Source: Deltaproteobacteria bacterium Ga0077539 (GTDB taxonomy: Bacteria > Myxococcota_A > Polyangia > Polyangiales > Ga0077539). From it: DNA of 34,010 nt. Every line of letters starts with the position of its first letter. Positions within the stretch are counted from its first letter, which is position 1. The stretch spans positions 1 to 34,010 of the forward strand of contig LNEO01000109.1 in assembly GCA_001465015.1 (NCBI GenBank). The letters are read 5' to 3'. The position numbers were made by a program, and so were the translations under genes. The notes under the pieces were generated by a model, which saw only the letters and a list, made by a program, of their open reading frames with translations, was not told where the DNA came from and did no database searches. Below are positions 7,634 to 15,169 of this stretch, one piece after another.

Positions 7634-9397
7634 TCACTTGAACCACTTCTCGTACCACTTGGGTCCCTCGCTCGGGCGCTCACCGCTCGGGGCTCGGGCG
7701 GCGGTCGTGCTCGAAGCCCTCGCGCCCGACAACGAAGTCGTCGTCGAAGCAGGCGTCGTCTGCGCTTGCATGCGCAGCCCGAGCAAGTGCTGGCACGGGC
7801 CCTTTCGCATGCGCGACTTGAAGAAGTAGCTGCACGAGCAGGTTCCCTTGCGAATGATCCCGTCGGCGTCGATGACGGCCTCGCACTTCACGCCGTTGAC
7901 CACGCCCACGACCATGCGGCGATTGCCCTCGATCGCGCCGTCGCGCGTGACCTTCACGCGGCCCGATCGCCACGCGTCGCGCGCCGCCACGAGCTCGGGG
8001 TGCTCGGGTCCGATCAACGTCTCGCTGAGCGCCACCGGCAAGATCGGCCGCCAACGAAACACCTCGGCGCTGAAGTCGTAGACGCACTGCCCTTGCTTGG
8101 CCAGCGTCTGCAGCGAGCCCAGCAACAGCTCGGGCGCAGCGCCCGTCAGCGACGAGAGCGCGCCGTAGGACAGTCGATGATCGCGCTCGAGCGCGACCTT
8201 CACGGCGTCGAGCACGCGGGGCTCCGATCGAAAGCCACCACTAATCAAGTCCAGCGCGGCGCCCGAGCTCCAGTCGTTGCTCGTCCAGCCAGAGAGCGCG
8301 AGCACCAGGCGCATCTCGCCCATGTGCGCGATCCACACCGACGGCAGCCCGCTGCCGAGCAAGACGACCTCGATTCGCTCGCACAGGGGCAGAAGCCGCG
8401 CGAGCACCATCAAGCGCCGACGGCCCCACACCTTGATCTCTTCGGGGCGCTCGCCGTCGTACACGCTCCCGTGGCTCTCGATCTCGACGTTGAAGGGCTC
8501 GATCACGAAGCGCGCGCGCTTGCCCGGCTCGAGCACGAACTTGAGCGAGCGCGGCCCGCCCTTCTCTCGATGCCGCCGCAAGAACGCCAGCAGCGAGTAC
8601 ACAGCGTCCGTCGACAGCTCGACCCGGCGCCCAGGCAGCCCCATCGCCGCGGAAATCTGCCCGAAGCCTCGCAGCCACGACGGCGGCAAGTCGATCTTCT
8701 CTTCGCGGTAGTCCGCATGACCCTCGACCTTGACCTCGAAGCCCGTCGGGTCGACCTGCAACCGCGTCGGACGATAGCTGCGCAAGCCCTGAAAGTGCTC
8801 GTACAGCGCCATCGAGTAATCGACGTTGGTCGTCCCGAGCCCCGCCTTCGACTCGTTTTCGAAGCCGTCGCGATCGACGACGAGGCAGCCGTAGCTCGAC
8901 TCGTCCTTCGCGAAGCACTCGAAGAACACGACGTCCGGCGCGACAGTCACCACCGGATCGCACGGAACCAGGTGCCGAAACAGCTCGGGGTCGTGGGAGG
9001 CGAGCTCCGACGCCCACCGACGACGCGCCGTCCAGTACAGCGAGTGCATCCGCCGAAAGTCCGACTCGAGATTCGGCGGCAGCGGCTCGCGCGCGATGCG
9101 CTCGAGCTCGGCGCGCTTGGTCTTGTTGTAGATCTCCGTGCGCAGCTCGGCCTCGCGCACCTCTTCTTGCTCGCGCCACGCGAGGTACGCGCCCTTGTCG
9201 CGCTTCTTGAATCGGTGATCACCAATCACCACGTCGTGCAGCGCTGAGATCGCCTCGCGAAAGCGGATCGGGTGCCGGACCTGCCCGTCGTAGAAGACCG
9301 CCGGCCGCGCCAGGTTGGGCGCGAACGACAAGAGCTCGCCGCCGCTCGACGAGCGCTCCAGGCGGCTTCGTCCCAGATACCTCAGGTCGACGTTCAC
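7634..9397 (-). CDS. Winged-helix/SWIM zinc-finger protein (WHSWIM), retron partner
   Basis: A 587-aa protein. Near its C terminus it has a SWIM zinc finger, CSC at 520-522 and CQH at 535-537 (CxC-x12-CxH), a nucleic-acid or protein-binding module. The preceding segment YGALSSLTGAAPELLLGSLQTL, then QGQCVYDFSAEVFRWR, looks like a winged helix, which matches the name WHSWIM used for a retron-associated gene. The N-terminal ~430 residues are conserved-looking alpha/beta sequence that I cannot assign. A disordered Ser/Ala/Thr-rich linker ends in the aromatic tail KWYEKWFK. The start is the GTG at 9397, inside the GTGA that also holds the stop of the upstream helical-repeat gene; a much longer open frame continues upstream but only as the shadow of that gene. 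The tight overlap implies coupled translation and partnership. Confidence 0.88.
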   Translation of the reverse strand: MNVDLRYLGRSRLERSSSGGELLSFAPNLARPAVFYDGQVRHPIRFREAISALHDVVIGDHRFKKRDKGAYLAWREQEEVREAELRTEIYNKTKRAELERIAREPLPPNLESDFRRMHSLYWTARRRWASELASHDPELFRHLVPCDPVVTVAPDVVFFECFAKDESSYGCLVVDRDGFENESKAGLGTTNVDYSMALYEHFQGLRSYRPTRLQVDPTGFEVKVEGHADYREEKIDLPPSWLRGFGQISAAMGLPGRRVELSTDAVYSLLAFLRRHREKGGPRSLKFVLEPGKRARFVIEPFNVEIESHGSVYDGERPEEIKVWGRRRLMVLARLLPLCERIEVVLLGSGLPSVWIAHMGEMRLVLALSGWTSNDWSSGAALDLISGGFRSEPRVLDAVKVALERDHRLSYGALSSLTGAAPELLLGSLQTLAKQGQCVYDFSAEVFRWRPILPVALSETLIGPEHPELVAARDAWRSGRVKVTRDGAIEGNRRMVVGVVNGVKCEAVIDADGIIRKGTCSCSYFFKSRMRKGPCQHLLGLRMQAQTTPASTTTSLSGARASSTTAARAPSGERPSEGPKWYEKWFK

Positions 9398-11106
9398 GAA
9401 GCCACCTCCATCCGAAGCTCGGGAACGTGCTTCTTCACCGCCGCCGACAGCGCTGGGTTCTTCGCGACCGCCTGCGCCATCGCCGCGAGCGCTCCTCGGC
9501 GCTCGGGCGCGCGAACGGAGCGCAGCGCCACCGCGAGCAGCGGCAACAGCTCGTCGGCCTTCGCGGGCTCGCCAGCCACCGCCTTCGCGACCTGCGTGAT
9601 CGCACGCTGCTTGGCGCGCGATCCTCGGTGCACCGCGAGCAGCACCGACGCCCACAGGTGCCGCAGCGAGCCCTCGTCCAGCGCGCTCGCGCGAAGCGCG
9701 AGGTGCGTCAGCAAGAACGCGCGCACCTCGGCGTACGGACTCTCCGCGAGCGCGGCCCACAACAGCGGCTCGTCCGCGAAGCGCCCCGCGCTCTCGAGCG
9801 ACTCGAGCGCGCACTTGCGAACGTCCTCGAAGCGCGAATCGATCAGCTCGCGAACGTGCTCGGGCTTCGCGAAATCCGAGGACTCGAAGATCCCCAACAG
9901 CCATCGCACCGCGGGCGCGCGAACGACGTCGGCCGGCGCGTTGCGCACCGCGAGCACCGCGTCGAACTCGGCCTCGCTCGTGAGCTTGCGCGCCTTCAGC
10001 CACTCGAACCCCAGCTCGGCAACCGGCGCAGGACGCGCCGTCGCGAGCTCTACGCAGTGCTCGAGCGAGACGCGCGACGGCGAGACATAGCGAAGCACCA
10101 TCTTCGCCAACACCGGCAGCGCATAGGGGTTGTCGACCTTCAACAGCTCGAGCCACTCTGCGAGCGTGAGCCGCTCGAGGCCCGCGCTCTTCTCGATCAG
10201 CTCAGCGCCCAGCGACTGCGCCTGCGCGTGCGGGCTCTTCAAGAGCGCCCGCAGCGCGTCCACGCCGATGTCATCGAGGGCGCCGCGGTGGTGCTCTTTC
10301 AAGAGCGAGACCGCGACGTTGCGAACCATCGACGACTGACCGCGGGTCAGCATGACAAACAGCGGCTCGAACGCGTACGACTCGCGCCAGACCTCTTCGG
10401 CGTAGGGCGCCGGCGACAGCTCGGCCATCGAGCGGCCGCGCGCGACGCGCACGCCGTCGAAATTGCGAAACAGCGCGGGACAACCCCAGAAGAGCGCGTG
10501 CACCAGACCCCAGGCGTCCAGCAGCCTCTGCGGCGGATCGAACTGGCCGTCGGTGTACTGCGAGAGCATCCAGGACTGCACGCGCACGTACTCGACCGGG
10601 CTCCTGCGCGCCATCGAGCGAAAGAACCGCCACGCGCGGCGCTGCAGATAGCGCCGCGTCTTCATGGTGAAGCGACCCACGCTGTCGGCCACGCTGCGAT
10701 AGCTCGGCAAGCTGGGGTCGTCGCGAAGGAGCTGAACCTTGCCTCGGGTGTACGACCCAGGGAGCCGGCGCTTCTTCGTCACGAACACGCGCGGCGCGAT
10801 CTTGTCGAACGCCACGAGAAAGTGAGCCATGGCCTCGTCGTCGCCCGCCGCTTCGGCGTGCTTGAAGAGCTTCTTCACGAGCGGTCGATGATGCGGTCGA
10901 TCGCAGCCGTCGCTGATGTACGCGAGCAGCGCGTCGCGCGCGAAGCGCCGCTTGTCCGCGTACCACTTGGGTCCGAAGACCTGCAGCTTGCGCGCGGCGT
11001 TGGAGCTGTAGAGCTCAGGGAGAAACCGCTCGTCTCCTGCGTCGAAGTACTCCGAGAGGAGCAACGTCGAGGAGCCCGTGTCGGCCGGCGTCTTGGTGCG
11101 AACCAT
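9394..11106 (-). CDS. ARM/HEAT-type helical-repeat protein, retron partner
   Basis: A 570-aa, all-helical-looking protein. From about residue 230 on it shows repeated amphipathic helix pairs typical of ARM/HEAT repeats, for example SSMVRNVAVSLLKEH, HAQAQSLGAELIEK, FEDVRKCALESLES, YAEVRAFLLTHLAL and RAPERRGALAAMAQ. The N-terminal 200 residues are basic and aromatic (FGPKWYADKRRFARD, TMKTRRYLQRRAWRFFR). No enzymatic motif is evident. It is the first gene of the HEAT-SWIM-msr/msd-RT unit and overlaps the SWIM gene by 4 bp. Helical-repeat plus SWIM partners are what I recall for type XIII retrons. Its likely role is a scaffold that holds the msDNA-RT complex or the effector (inference). Start ATG 11106; no strong Shine-Dalgarno sequence. 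Confidence 0.85.
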   Translation of the reverse strand: MVRTKTPADTGSSTLLLSEYFDAGDERFLPELYSSNAARKLQVFGPKWYADKRRFARDALLAYISDGCDRPHHRPLVKKLFKHAEAAGDDEAMAHFLVAFDKIAPRVFVTKKRRLPGSYTRGKVQLLRDDPSLPSYRSVADSVGRFTMKTRRYLQRRAWRFFRSMARRSPVEYVRVQSWMLSQYTDGQFDPPQRLLDAWGLVHALFWGCPALFRNFDGVRVARGRSMAELSPAPYAEEVWRESYAFEPLFVMLTRGQSSMVRNVAVSLLKEHHRGALDDIGVDALRALLKSPHAQAQSLGAELIEKSAGLERLTLAEWLELLKVDNPYALPVLAKMVLRYVSPSRVSLEHCVELATARPAPVAELGFEWLKARKLTSEAEFDAVLAVRNAPADVVRAPAVRWLLGIFESSDFAKPEHVRELIDSRFEDVRKCALESLESAGRFADEPLLWAALAESPYAEVRAFLLTHLALRASALDEGSLRHLWASVLLAVHRGSRAKQRAITQVAKAVAGEPAKADELLPLLAVALRSVRAPERRGALAAMAQAVAKNPALSAAVKKHVPELRMEVAS

Positions 11107-11165
11107 CGGCGATGCCGCGAGCGTACGGGCGTGACGGGATCGCTCGCAAGTCGGTTAGTGACGGA

Positions 11166-12065
11166 CTATGTCCTCTTGTTCGCCTGCGCGACCGCGGAGG
11201 GTCCGTCCGCCGGACGTTCGTCGCGAATCGCTCGATCGTCGCCGGCTCGAACCGCGATGTCTGGCTGGGCATCGACGCGAACGCCGGTCGGCGCCGCGGG
11301 AGCGCCGATCGTCCCCTGCCCCGGCGCGCTCGACGAGGCTCCGCGCTTCTTCTCGTCGACATAGCGCGCGAAGTCCGTCGACGGAGGGGCGGGCGCCGCG
11401 GGCTTCGCGATCGACTCGATCGTCGACGCGGCGGCCTCGAGCGCCGCAGCCACGCCGGCCTCGACCGCGTTCTCGAGCGCCTCGGACGCGACGCGGAGCT
11501 TCTCTTTGCGCTCGTTTTTCTCGCGGAGCTTGGCCTCGGCGCGGGCGTTGTCCTCCGCGCGCTTGCGCTCTTTTTCTTCGCGGGAGCGGCGCTTCGCTTC
11601 GCTCTTGGCCATCGCGCGCGCCATCGACTCGTGCTCTCTGCGCTGCGCGGCGAGGTGCGCATCGACCTCGCGATCGGTCGGCGCTCGCAGCGCCGAGAGC
11701 AGGTGAAACGCCAGACCGATCCCCCAGCCGATCGCCACGACCAGCGAGTACGGCTGCCCAGTCACCAAGAGCGCAAGCAAAACGAGCGCGACGTTGACGA
11801 TCACGTACCCGGCCAGATGCGAAGAAAATCCCTGCCGCTTCTTCGCTGTCAGCTCGCGACGCGCCCCCTCCAGCGCGCGCGACGCGTCCACCTCGCGCGC
11901 GGCCTGCTCGACCGCCGCAGGGTCGATCCCCGCTTCTTTCGCCGCGGCGACGAGCGCGTCGTGCTCGAGCCCGTCCTCGGCCTCGGCGCGCGCCGCGGTC
12001 TTCTCCGCCGCGCGGCGGAGAATCTCGTGCGCCTCCGCGGCGCCGTACTTTCGCTGTTCAGCCAT
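11166..12065 (-). CDS. 2TM-domain membrane protein with long cytoplasmic helical tail
   Basis: A 299-aa protein. Residues 1-70 are a soluble helical segment (YGAAEAHEILRRAAE and following). Two hydrophobic helices follow, YVIVNVALVLLALLV and SLVVAIGWGIGLAFHLLSA, separated by a short polar turn; this is the layout of the 2TM domain family. After them comes an Arg/Lys/Glu-rich coiled-coil-like stretch (about 140-200) and a Pro/Ala-rich disordered tail. It is encoded 59 bp upstream of the helical-repeat gene on the same strand, so it could belong to the retron transcript. A 2TM protein is the effector of some other retron types, but I have no evidence this one is functionally linked. Confidence 0.75.
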   Translation of the reverse strand: MAEQRKYGAAEAHEILRRAAEKTAARAEAEDGLEHDALVAAAKEAGIDPAAVEQAAREVDASRALEGARRELTAKKRQGFSSHLAGYVIVNVALVLLALLVTGQPYSLVVAIGWGIGLAFHLLSALRAPTDREVDAHLAAQRREHESMARAMAKSEAKRRSREEKERKRAEDNARAEAKLREKNERKEKLRVASEALENAVEAGVAAALEAAASTIESIAKPAAPAPPSTDFARYVDEKKRGASSSAPGQGTIGAPAAPTGVRVDAQPDIAVRAGDDRAIRDERPADGPSAVAQANKRT

Positions 12066-12124
12066 CGATCGCGATGGATCCTGAGACGAATGCGCGAGCC
12101 CAGCAAGAGCGGTACCGTTGATCG

Positions 12125-12430
12125 ATGAGACGAAGCCCGCTCACCGTGTTGCGCAGCCTCGCGTTGCTTCCACCGCTCGCCGCGGCCGCGCTCTCGGGCT
12201 GCCAACGAACCGCGATCGACCCCGATCCGCGCCCGCGCTTTCTCCCCAACTCTGACAGTTGCCCTCCGACCGCGCCCACCGCGGCGACGCCCTGCAATCC
12301 AGCGATCACCGCGCCATGCAACTATCGCGAAGTGGCGACGACGTGCCGCTGCGGCGAAGGATCGCAGTGGGAGTGCGCGACGATTCAGCCCACCCGCGGA
12401 CCGCTTCCTCCTCCAGAGCTCGGGGCGTAG
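12125..12430 (+). CDS. Small Cys-rich lipoprotein
   Basis: A 101-aa protein. A basic N terminus, a Leu/Ala-rich core and the lipobox LSGC make a clear lipoprotein signal peptide. The mature part is Pro-rich and has six cysteines (DSCPP, TPCNP, APCNY, TTCRCGEGSQWEC), so it is probably a small disulphide-bonded periplasmic or outer-membrane lipoprotein. It has no recognised family. Its start lies 59 bp from the divergent start of the 2TM gene, so the two share a promoter region. Confidence 0.7.
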   Translation: MRRSPLTVLRSLALLPPLAAAALSGCQRTAIDPDPRPRFLPNSDSCPPTAPTAATPCNPAITAPCNYREVATTCRCGEGSQWECATIQPTRGPLPPPELGA

Positions 12431-12537
12431 AGCCGCGCCGCCTTCCGTTGGCGAAACGCAACCCGAGGATCTCAGGATTTTTCCCAGGAGTTTGCTCGTG
12501 GCGTTTCTTCCCTCCAACGGGGCGGCGCGTAACCCTC

Positions 12538-13098
12538 TCAGCGGGGCGGAAGCGACGGCGAGAGCGCCTCGAAGAGCTTCTGCGCGCGCTCGTTGCACGC
12601 ATCCCAATCGACGTTGCGTCGATCGTGGGTGTTGTAATCTGGGCGGGCGATCTTGTTTTCGGCGAGCCCGAAGGTCGGCGCGAGCAGTCGCTCGAGCATC
12701 ATCACCGTGACCTCCTCGTTGTCCGACTCGGCTGGGTCGATCGGATCGAACTCGCCCTCGCCGGGACCGAGGCCGTAGTTCTCTTTGTTGCGGCGCTCGC
12801 GCGGCGCGACGACGAAGTGACACACCTCGTGCAAGAGCTTCTCGGTGTCGCACCCGTGGTCCCACGCCACGAAGAAAGACCGCCCGTCGAAGCCGACAGG
12901 CTGCGCGTAGAAGGGAGCCTTGCCTCGCGTCTCGCGCAGCAGCTTGACGCCCTTGCCCGTGGACTTGCACGCCCACGCGCGAAGCGCGGCGAAGCGCGTC
13001 CCGCACCGCGTGCGCTCCTCGAGACAACACGCGATGCGCTCGTCACCCTTGCCGAGGGGCGCCCGCGCGTCGCGCGAACTCTGGTTGGTCGCTCTCAT
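12538..13098 (-). CDS. Putative zinc metallopeptidase (HExxH)
   Basis: A 186-aa protein. It carries HEVCH (90-94), the HExxH zinc-binding signature, within KLLHEVCHFVVAPRERR. Acidic residues further on, in DNEEVTVMMLERLL (about 126-139), could provide a third ligand. It is preceded by a Cys-containing segment (CCLEERTRCGT) and AWACKSTGKG. There is no clear signal peptide with the ATG at 13098; a shorter start is possible. I do not recognise the family, and protease activity is inferred only from the motif. It is flanked by a convergent lipoprotein gene and, upstream in the same direction, the anchored hypothetical protein. Confidence 0.65.
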   Translation of the reverse strand: MRATNQSSRDARAPLGKGDERIACCLEERTRCGTRFAALRAWACKSTGKGVKLLRETRGKAPFYAQPVGFDGRSFFVAWDHGCDTEKLLHEVCHFVVAPRERRNKENYGLGPGEGEFDPIDPAESDNEEVTVMMLERLLAPTFGLAENKIARPDYNTHDRRNVDWDACNERAQKLFEALSPSLPPR

Positions 13099-13176
13099 TC
13101 GACCCGCGCATTTGCGAGAGACACCCGCGCGTTGTCAATCGAGGCCCTTATGGATCGCGACGGAGGCCAGCGATCA

Positions 13177-13704
13177 TCAACGAGGGGGCGCGCCCGTGAT
13201 CGAAACCGGGCGAAGCGCGCGGACGATCGACGAAAACTCGATCGTCGATTGCTCGACGTCCTCGTCGGACACGTAGTGGGCGTTGGTGCGATAGGTCACG
13301 ACGCAGCGGATCCGAGTGCGGCCAGCGGGCGACGGGGACTCGACCCAGAGCGCGATCTCGCTGGGGACGTCGACGAGGTCGAAGGACGAGAGCGCCTTCC
13401 ACTCGCTTCCTCGGCGATAGGCAGCGGTGATCCCCTGAGCAGCGGCGCGCTCGTAGCCAGCGTCGAGGGCGCAGTCGGCGATCGCGGCGAGCGCGCTCGC
13501 CTCATCGAGCGAGGTCTCGACCAGGGCTTCGCCGCGAATGTCCATGGGAAATGTCGATCGAACGAACACCGGCACGACCCACCCGTTCGCGCGCAGCTTC
13601 GCTCTGCCCTCGTCGAGCCGACGTTGACGCTTCATCCACGTCGCGCCGCTCGACGACACGAATGCGCCGAAGATTGCCATCGGAACAATCCATTCGAGCG
13701 CCAT
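13177..13704 (-). CDS. Hypothetical protein with N-terminal membrane anchor
   Basis: A 175-aa protein. The N terminus MALEWIVPMAIFGAFVSSSG is a single hydrophobic helix followed by positive charges (WMKRQRR), consistent with an inner-membrane anchor. The soluble part (about 35-175) is a mixed alpha/beta sequence with no family I recognise. The frame remains open upstream to 13848, but that extension is Ser/Arg-rich shadow sequence and runs into prfB, so ATG 13704 was chosen. It lies downstream of prfB on the same strand. Confidence 0.6.
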   Translation of the reverse strand: MALEWIVPMAIFGAFVSSSGATWMKRQRRLDEGRAKLRANGWVVPVFVRSTFPMDIRGEALVETSLDEASALAAIADCALDAGYERAAAQGITAAYRRGSEWKALSSFDLVDVPSEIALWVESPSPAGRTRIRCVVTYRTNAHYVSDEDVEQSTIEFSSIVRALRPVSITGAPPR

Positions 13705-13762
13705 CGAACGAAGGCTACCATGAAAACACGCGACGATCGCGGGCTCGCGCCCGCCGCGCGGT

Positions 13763-14903
13763 TCACAGGATCTTGTCGCGCGTTTCGGCGGACTTTCGTC
13801 GCTCCATTTGCTGGAGCAAGTAGCCCTCGATGAACTCGTCGAGGTCACCGTCGAGCACGCGTTGCACGTCGCTGACCTTGAGCTCGGTGCGCTCGTCCTT
13901 CACGAGTCGATAGGGAGCAAGCGTGTAGGTTCGGATCTGCGAAGAGAACCCGATCTCCATCTTGCCGGACTCGTAGTTCTTGGCGAACTCAGCCTCGCGC
14001 TTCGAGCGCTCGAGCTCGTAGAGCTTCGCTTGCATCATCTTGAGCGCCTTGCGCTCGTTTTCGTGCTGGGAGCGCTCGGTCTGGCATTTGACCACGATGC
14101 CGGTGGCCTTGTGCGTGATGCGAATGGCGGACTCGACCTTGTTGACGTGCTGGCCGCCAGCGCCGCCCGAGCGCATGGTCTCGCGGTCGTAGTCGCCCTT
14201 CTTGATGTCGACCGAAATCGAGTCATCGATGTCGGGCGTCACTTGAACTGCGGCGAACGCCGTCTGCCGCCGCGCCTGCGCGTCGTACGGCGAGATGCGG
14301 ATCAGCCGATGCACGCCGCGCTCGGCAGAGAGAAAGCCGAACGCGTTGTGCCCGTGGATGAGCACCGTCGCGCTCTTGATCCCCGCTTCTTCACCCTCGC
14401 TCTGATCGAGCAGCTCGTAGGTGAAGTGATGTTGGTCACACCAGCGCAGGTACATTCGCAGGACCATCTCGGCCCAATCCTGCGCGTCGGTGCCGCCGTT
14501 GCCTGCGTTGACCTCGAGGTAGCAGTCCAGCTTGTCCTCGGGGCGATTGAGCATCATTTCGAGCTCGAGCCTGCGCACTGCGTGCTCGAGCGCAGGGACC
14601 GACGCCGTCACGTCGTTGGCGGTCGCCTCGTCCTTCTCGATCGCGGCGAGCTCGAGCAGCTCGAGGCCGTCGCGCACCTCGCGCTGAGCCTTCTCGACGC
14701 GCGAGACGAGGGTCTCGATGTGAGTCTTTTCTTTGAGCACCTTCTGGGACGCTTCGCCGCGCTCCCAGAAGCCTGGCTCGAGCGTCTTTTGCTCGAGCTC
14801 TTCGATGCGGATCTTCAACCTCGGGAGGTCAAAGATGCCTCCCGAGGACTTCGCCCCTGCGGGCGAGGTCCTCTAACTTGTTTCGGGTCTCTGGGTCGAT
14901 CAT
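13763..14903 (-). CDS. prfB: Peptide chain release factor 2, with programmed +1 frameshift
   Basis: Class I release factor RF2, which recognises UAA and UGA and triggers peptidyl-tRNA hydrolysis. Translation starts at ATG 14903 (MIDPETRNKLEDL) and reads 24 codons to an in-frame UGA at 14831-14829. It continues only after a +1 shift at CUU-UGA-C, giving DLPRLKIRIEELE and so on, about 375 aa in all. This is the classical RF2 autoregulatory frameshift, so the gene is intact. The catalytic GGQ is at 249-251 in SGGAGGQHVNK. The stop-codon-reading tripeptide, normally SPF, is SPY (204-206) here. If only the downstream frame is considered, the protein appears to begin with TTG at 14818, which is not a real start. 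The gene is divergent from glyA. Confidence 0.95.
14819..14847 (-). promoter_or_regulatory. prfB frameshift site enclosed in a 10-bp hairpin
   Basis: On the minus strand, CCTCGGGAGG (14847-14838) and CCTCCCGAGG (14828-14819) are perfectly complementary. Between them is a 9-nt loop, CATCTTTGA, which contains the slippery CTT and the UGA. The 5' arm includes the GGGAGG that serves as the internal Shine-Dalgarno-like stimulator, a few bases before CTT as in E. coli prfB. Sequestering this stimulator and the stop codon in one hairpin is not part of the E. coli element. Confidence 0.85.
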
Positions 14904-15057
14904 GGGAGGCGAATCGCTAACTCCAAGCGCTCACACCGTCAACGTTCGAGTGCACGTGGGGTTCGGGGTGAAGCCCTCTCGAGCCAGCAAAAGCGCCCAC
15001 GCGACCCGCGCTTCGACGCCATCGTATCCGGCGCGGCCTGTGGCATCCTCCGTCGCC

Positions 15058-15077
15058 GTTCGCGGCCAGCCGCGAAC
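15058..15077. promoter_or_regulatory. Inverted repeat in the prfB-glyA intergenic region
   Basis: GTTCGCGGC and GCCGCGAAC are a perfect 9-bp inverted repeat with a 2-nt centre, lying 93 bp before the glyA start and 155 bp before the prfB start. This suits an operator for a dimeric regulator. No riboswitch consensus for glycine or THF was seen in the 266-bp gap. Confidence 0.45.
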
Positions 15078-15169
15078 TTTGCCATCACGACGACACCGAG
15101 GCGGTCGAGCCTCGCCCGCATAGCCTGGCGCCCTCACCCCATCAACGGAGCGCGCCTGAGGAGCAAACC

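Noticed and set aside
7280..9247. Long plus-strand open frame (about 655 codons) opposite the SWIM gene
   Set aside because: It is Arg/His/Leu-rich low-complexity sequence with no domain, typical of the antisense frame of a high-GC gene. The minus strand has the zinc finger and the correct GTGA overlap.
9427..11364. Plus-strand open frame opposite the helical-repeat gene
   Set aside because: A shadow frame with an Arg/Glu/His-biased composition. It crosses the gap to the next gene, and the minus-strand product has clear helical repeats.
13763..14903. prfB as a frameshifted pseudogene, or starting at TTG 14818
   Set aside because: The in-frame UGA lies in a perfect CUU-UGA-C context with an upstream Shine-Dalgarno-like GGGAGG, the known programmed frameshift of RF2.
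14904..15169. Glycine or THF riboswitch upstream of glyA
   Set aside because: No conserved riboswitch core sequence or matching helices could be recognised; only a short palindrome is present.
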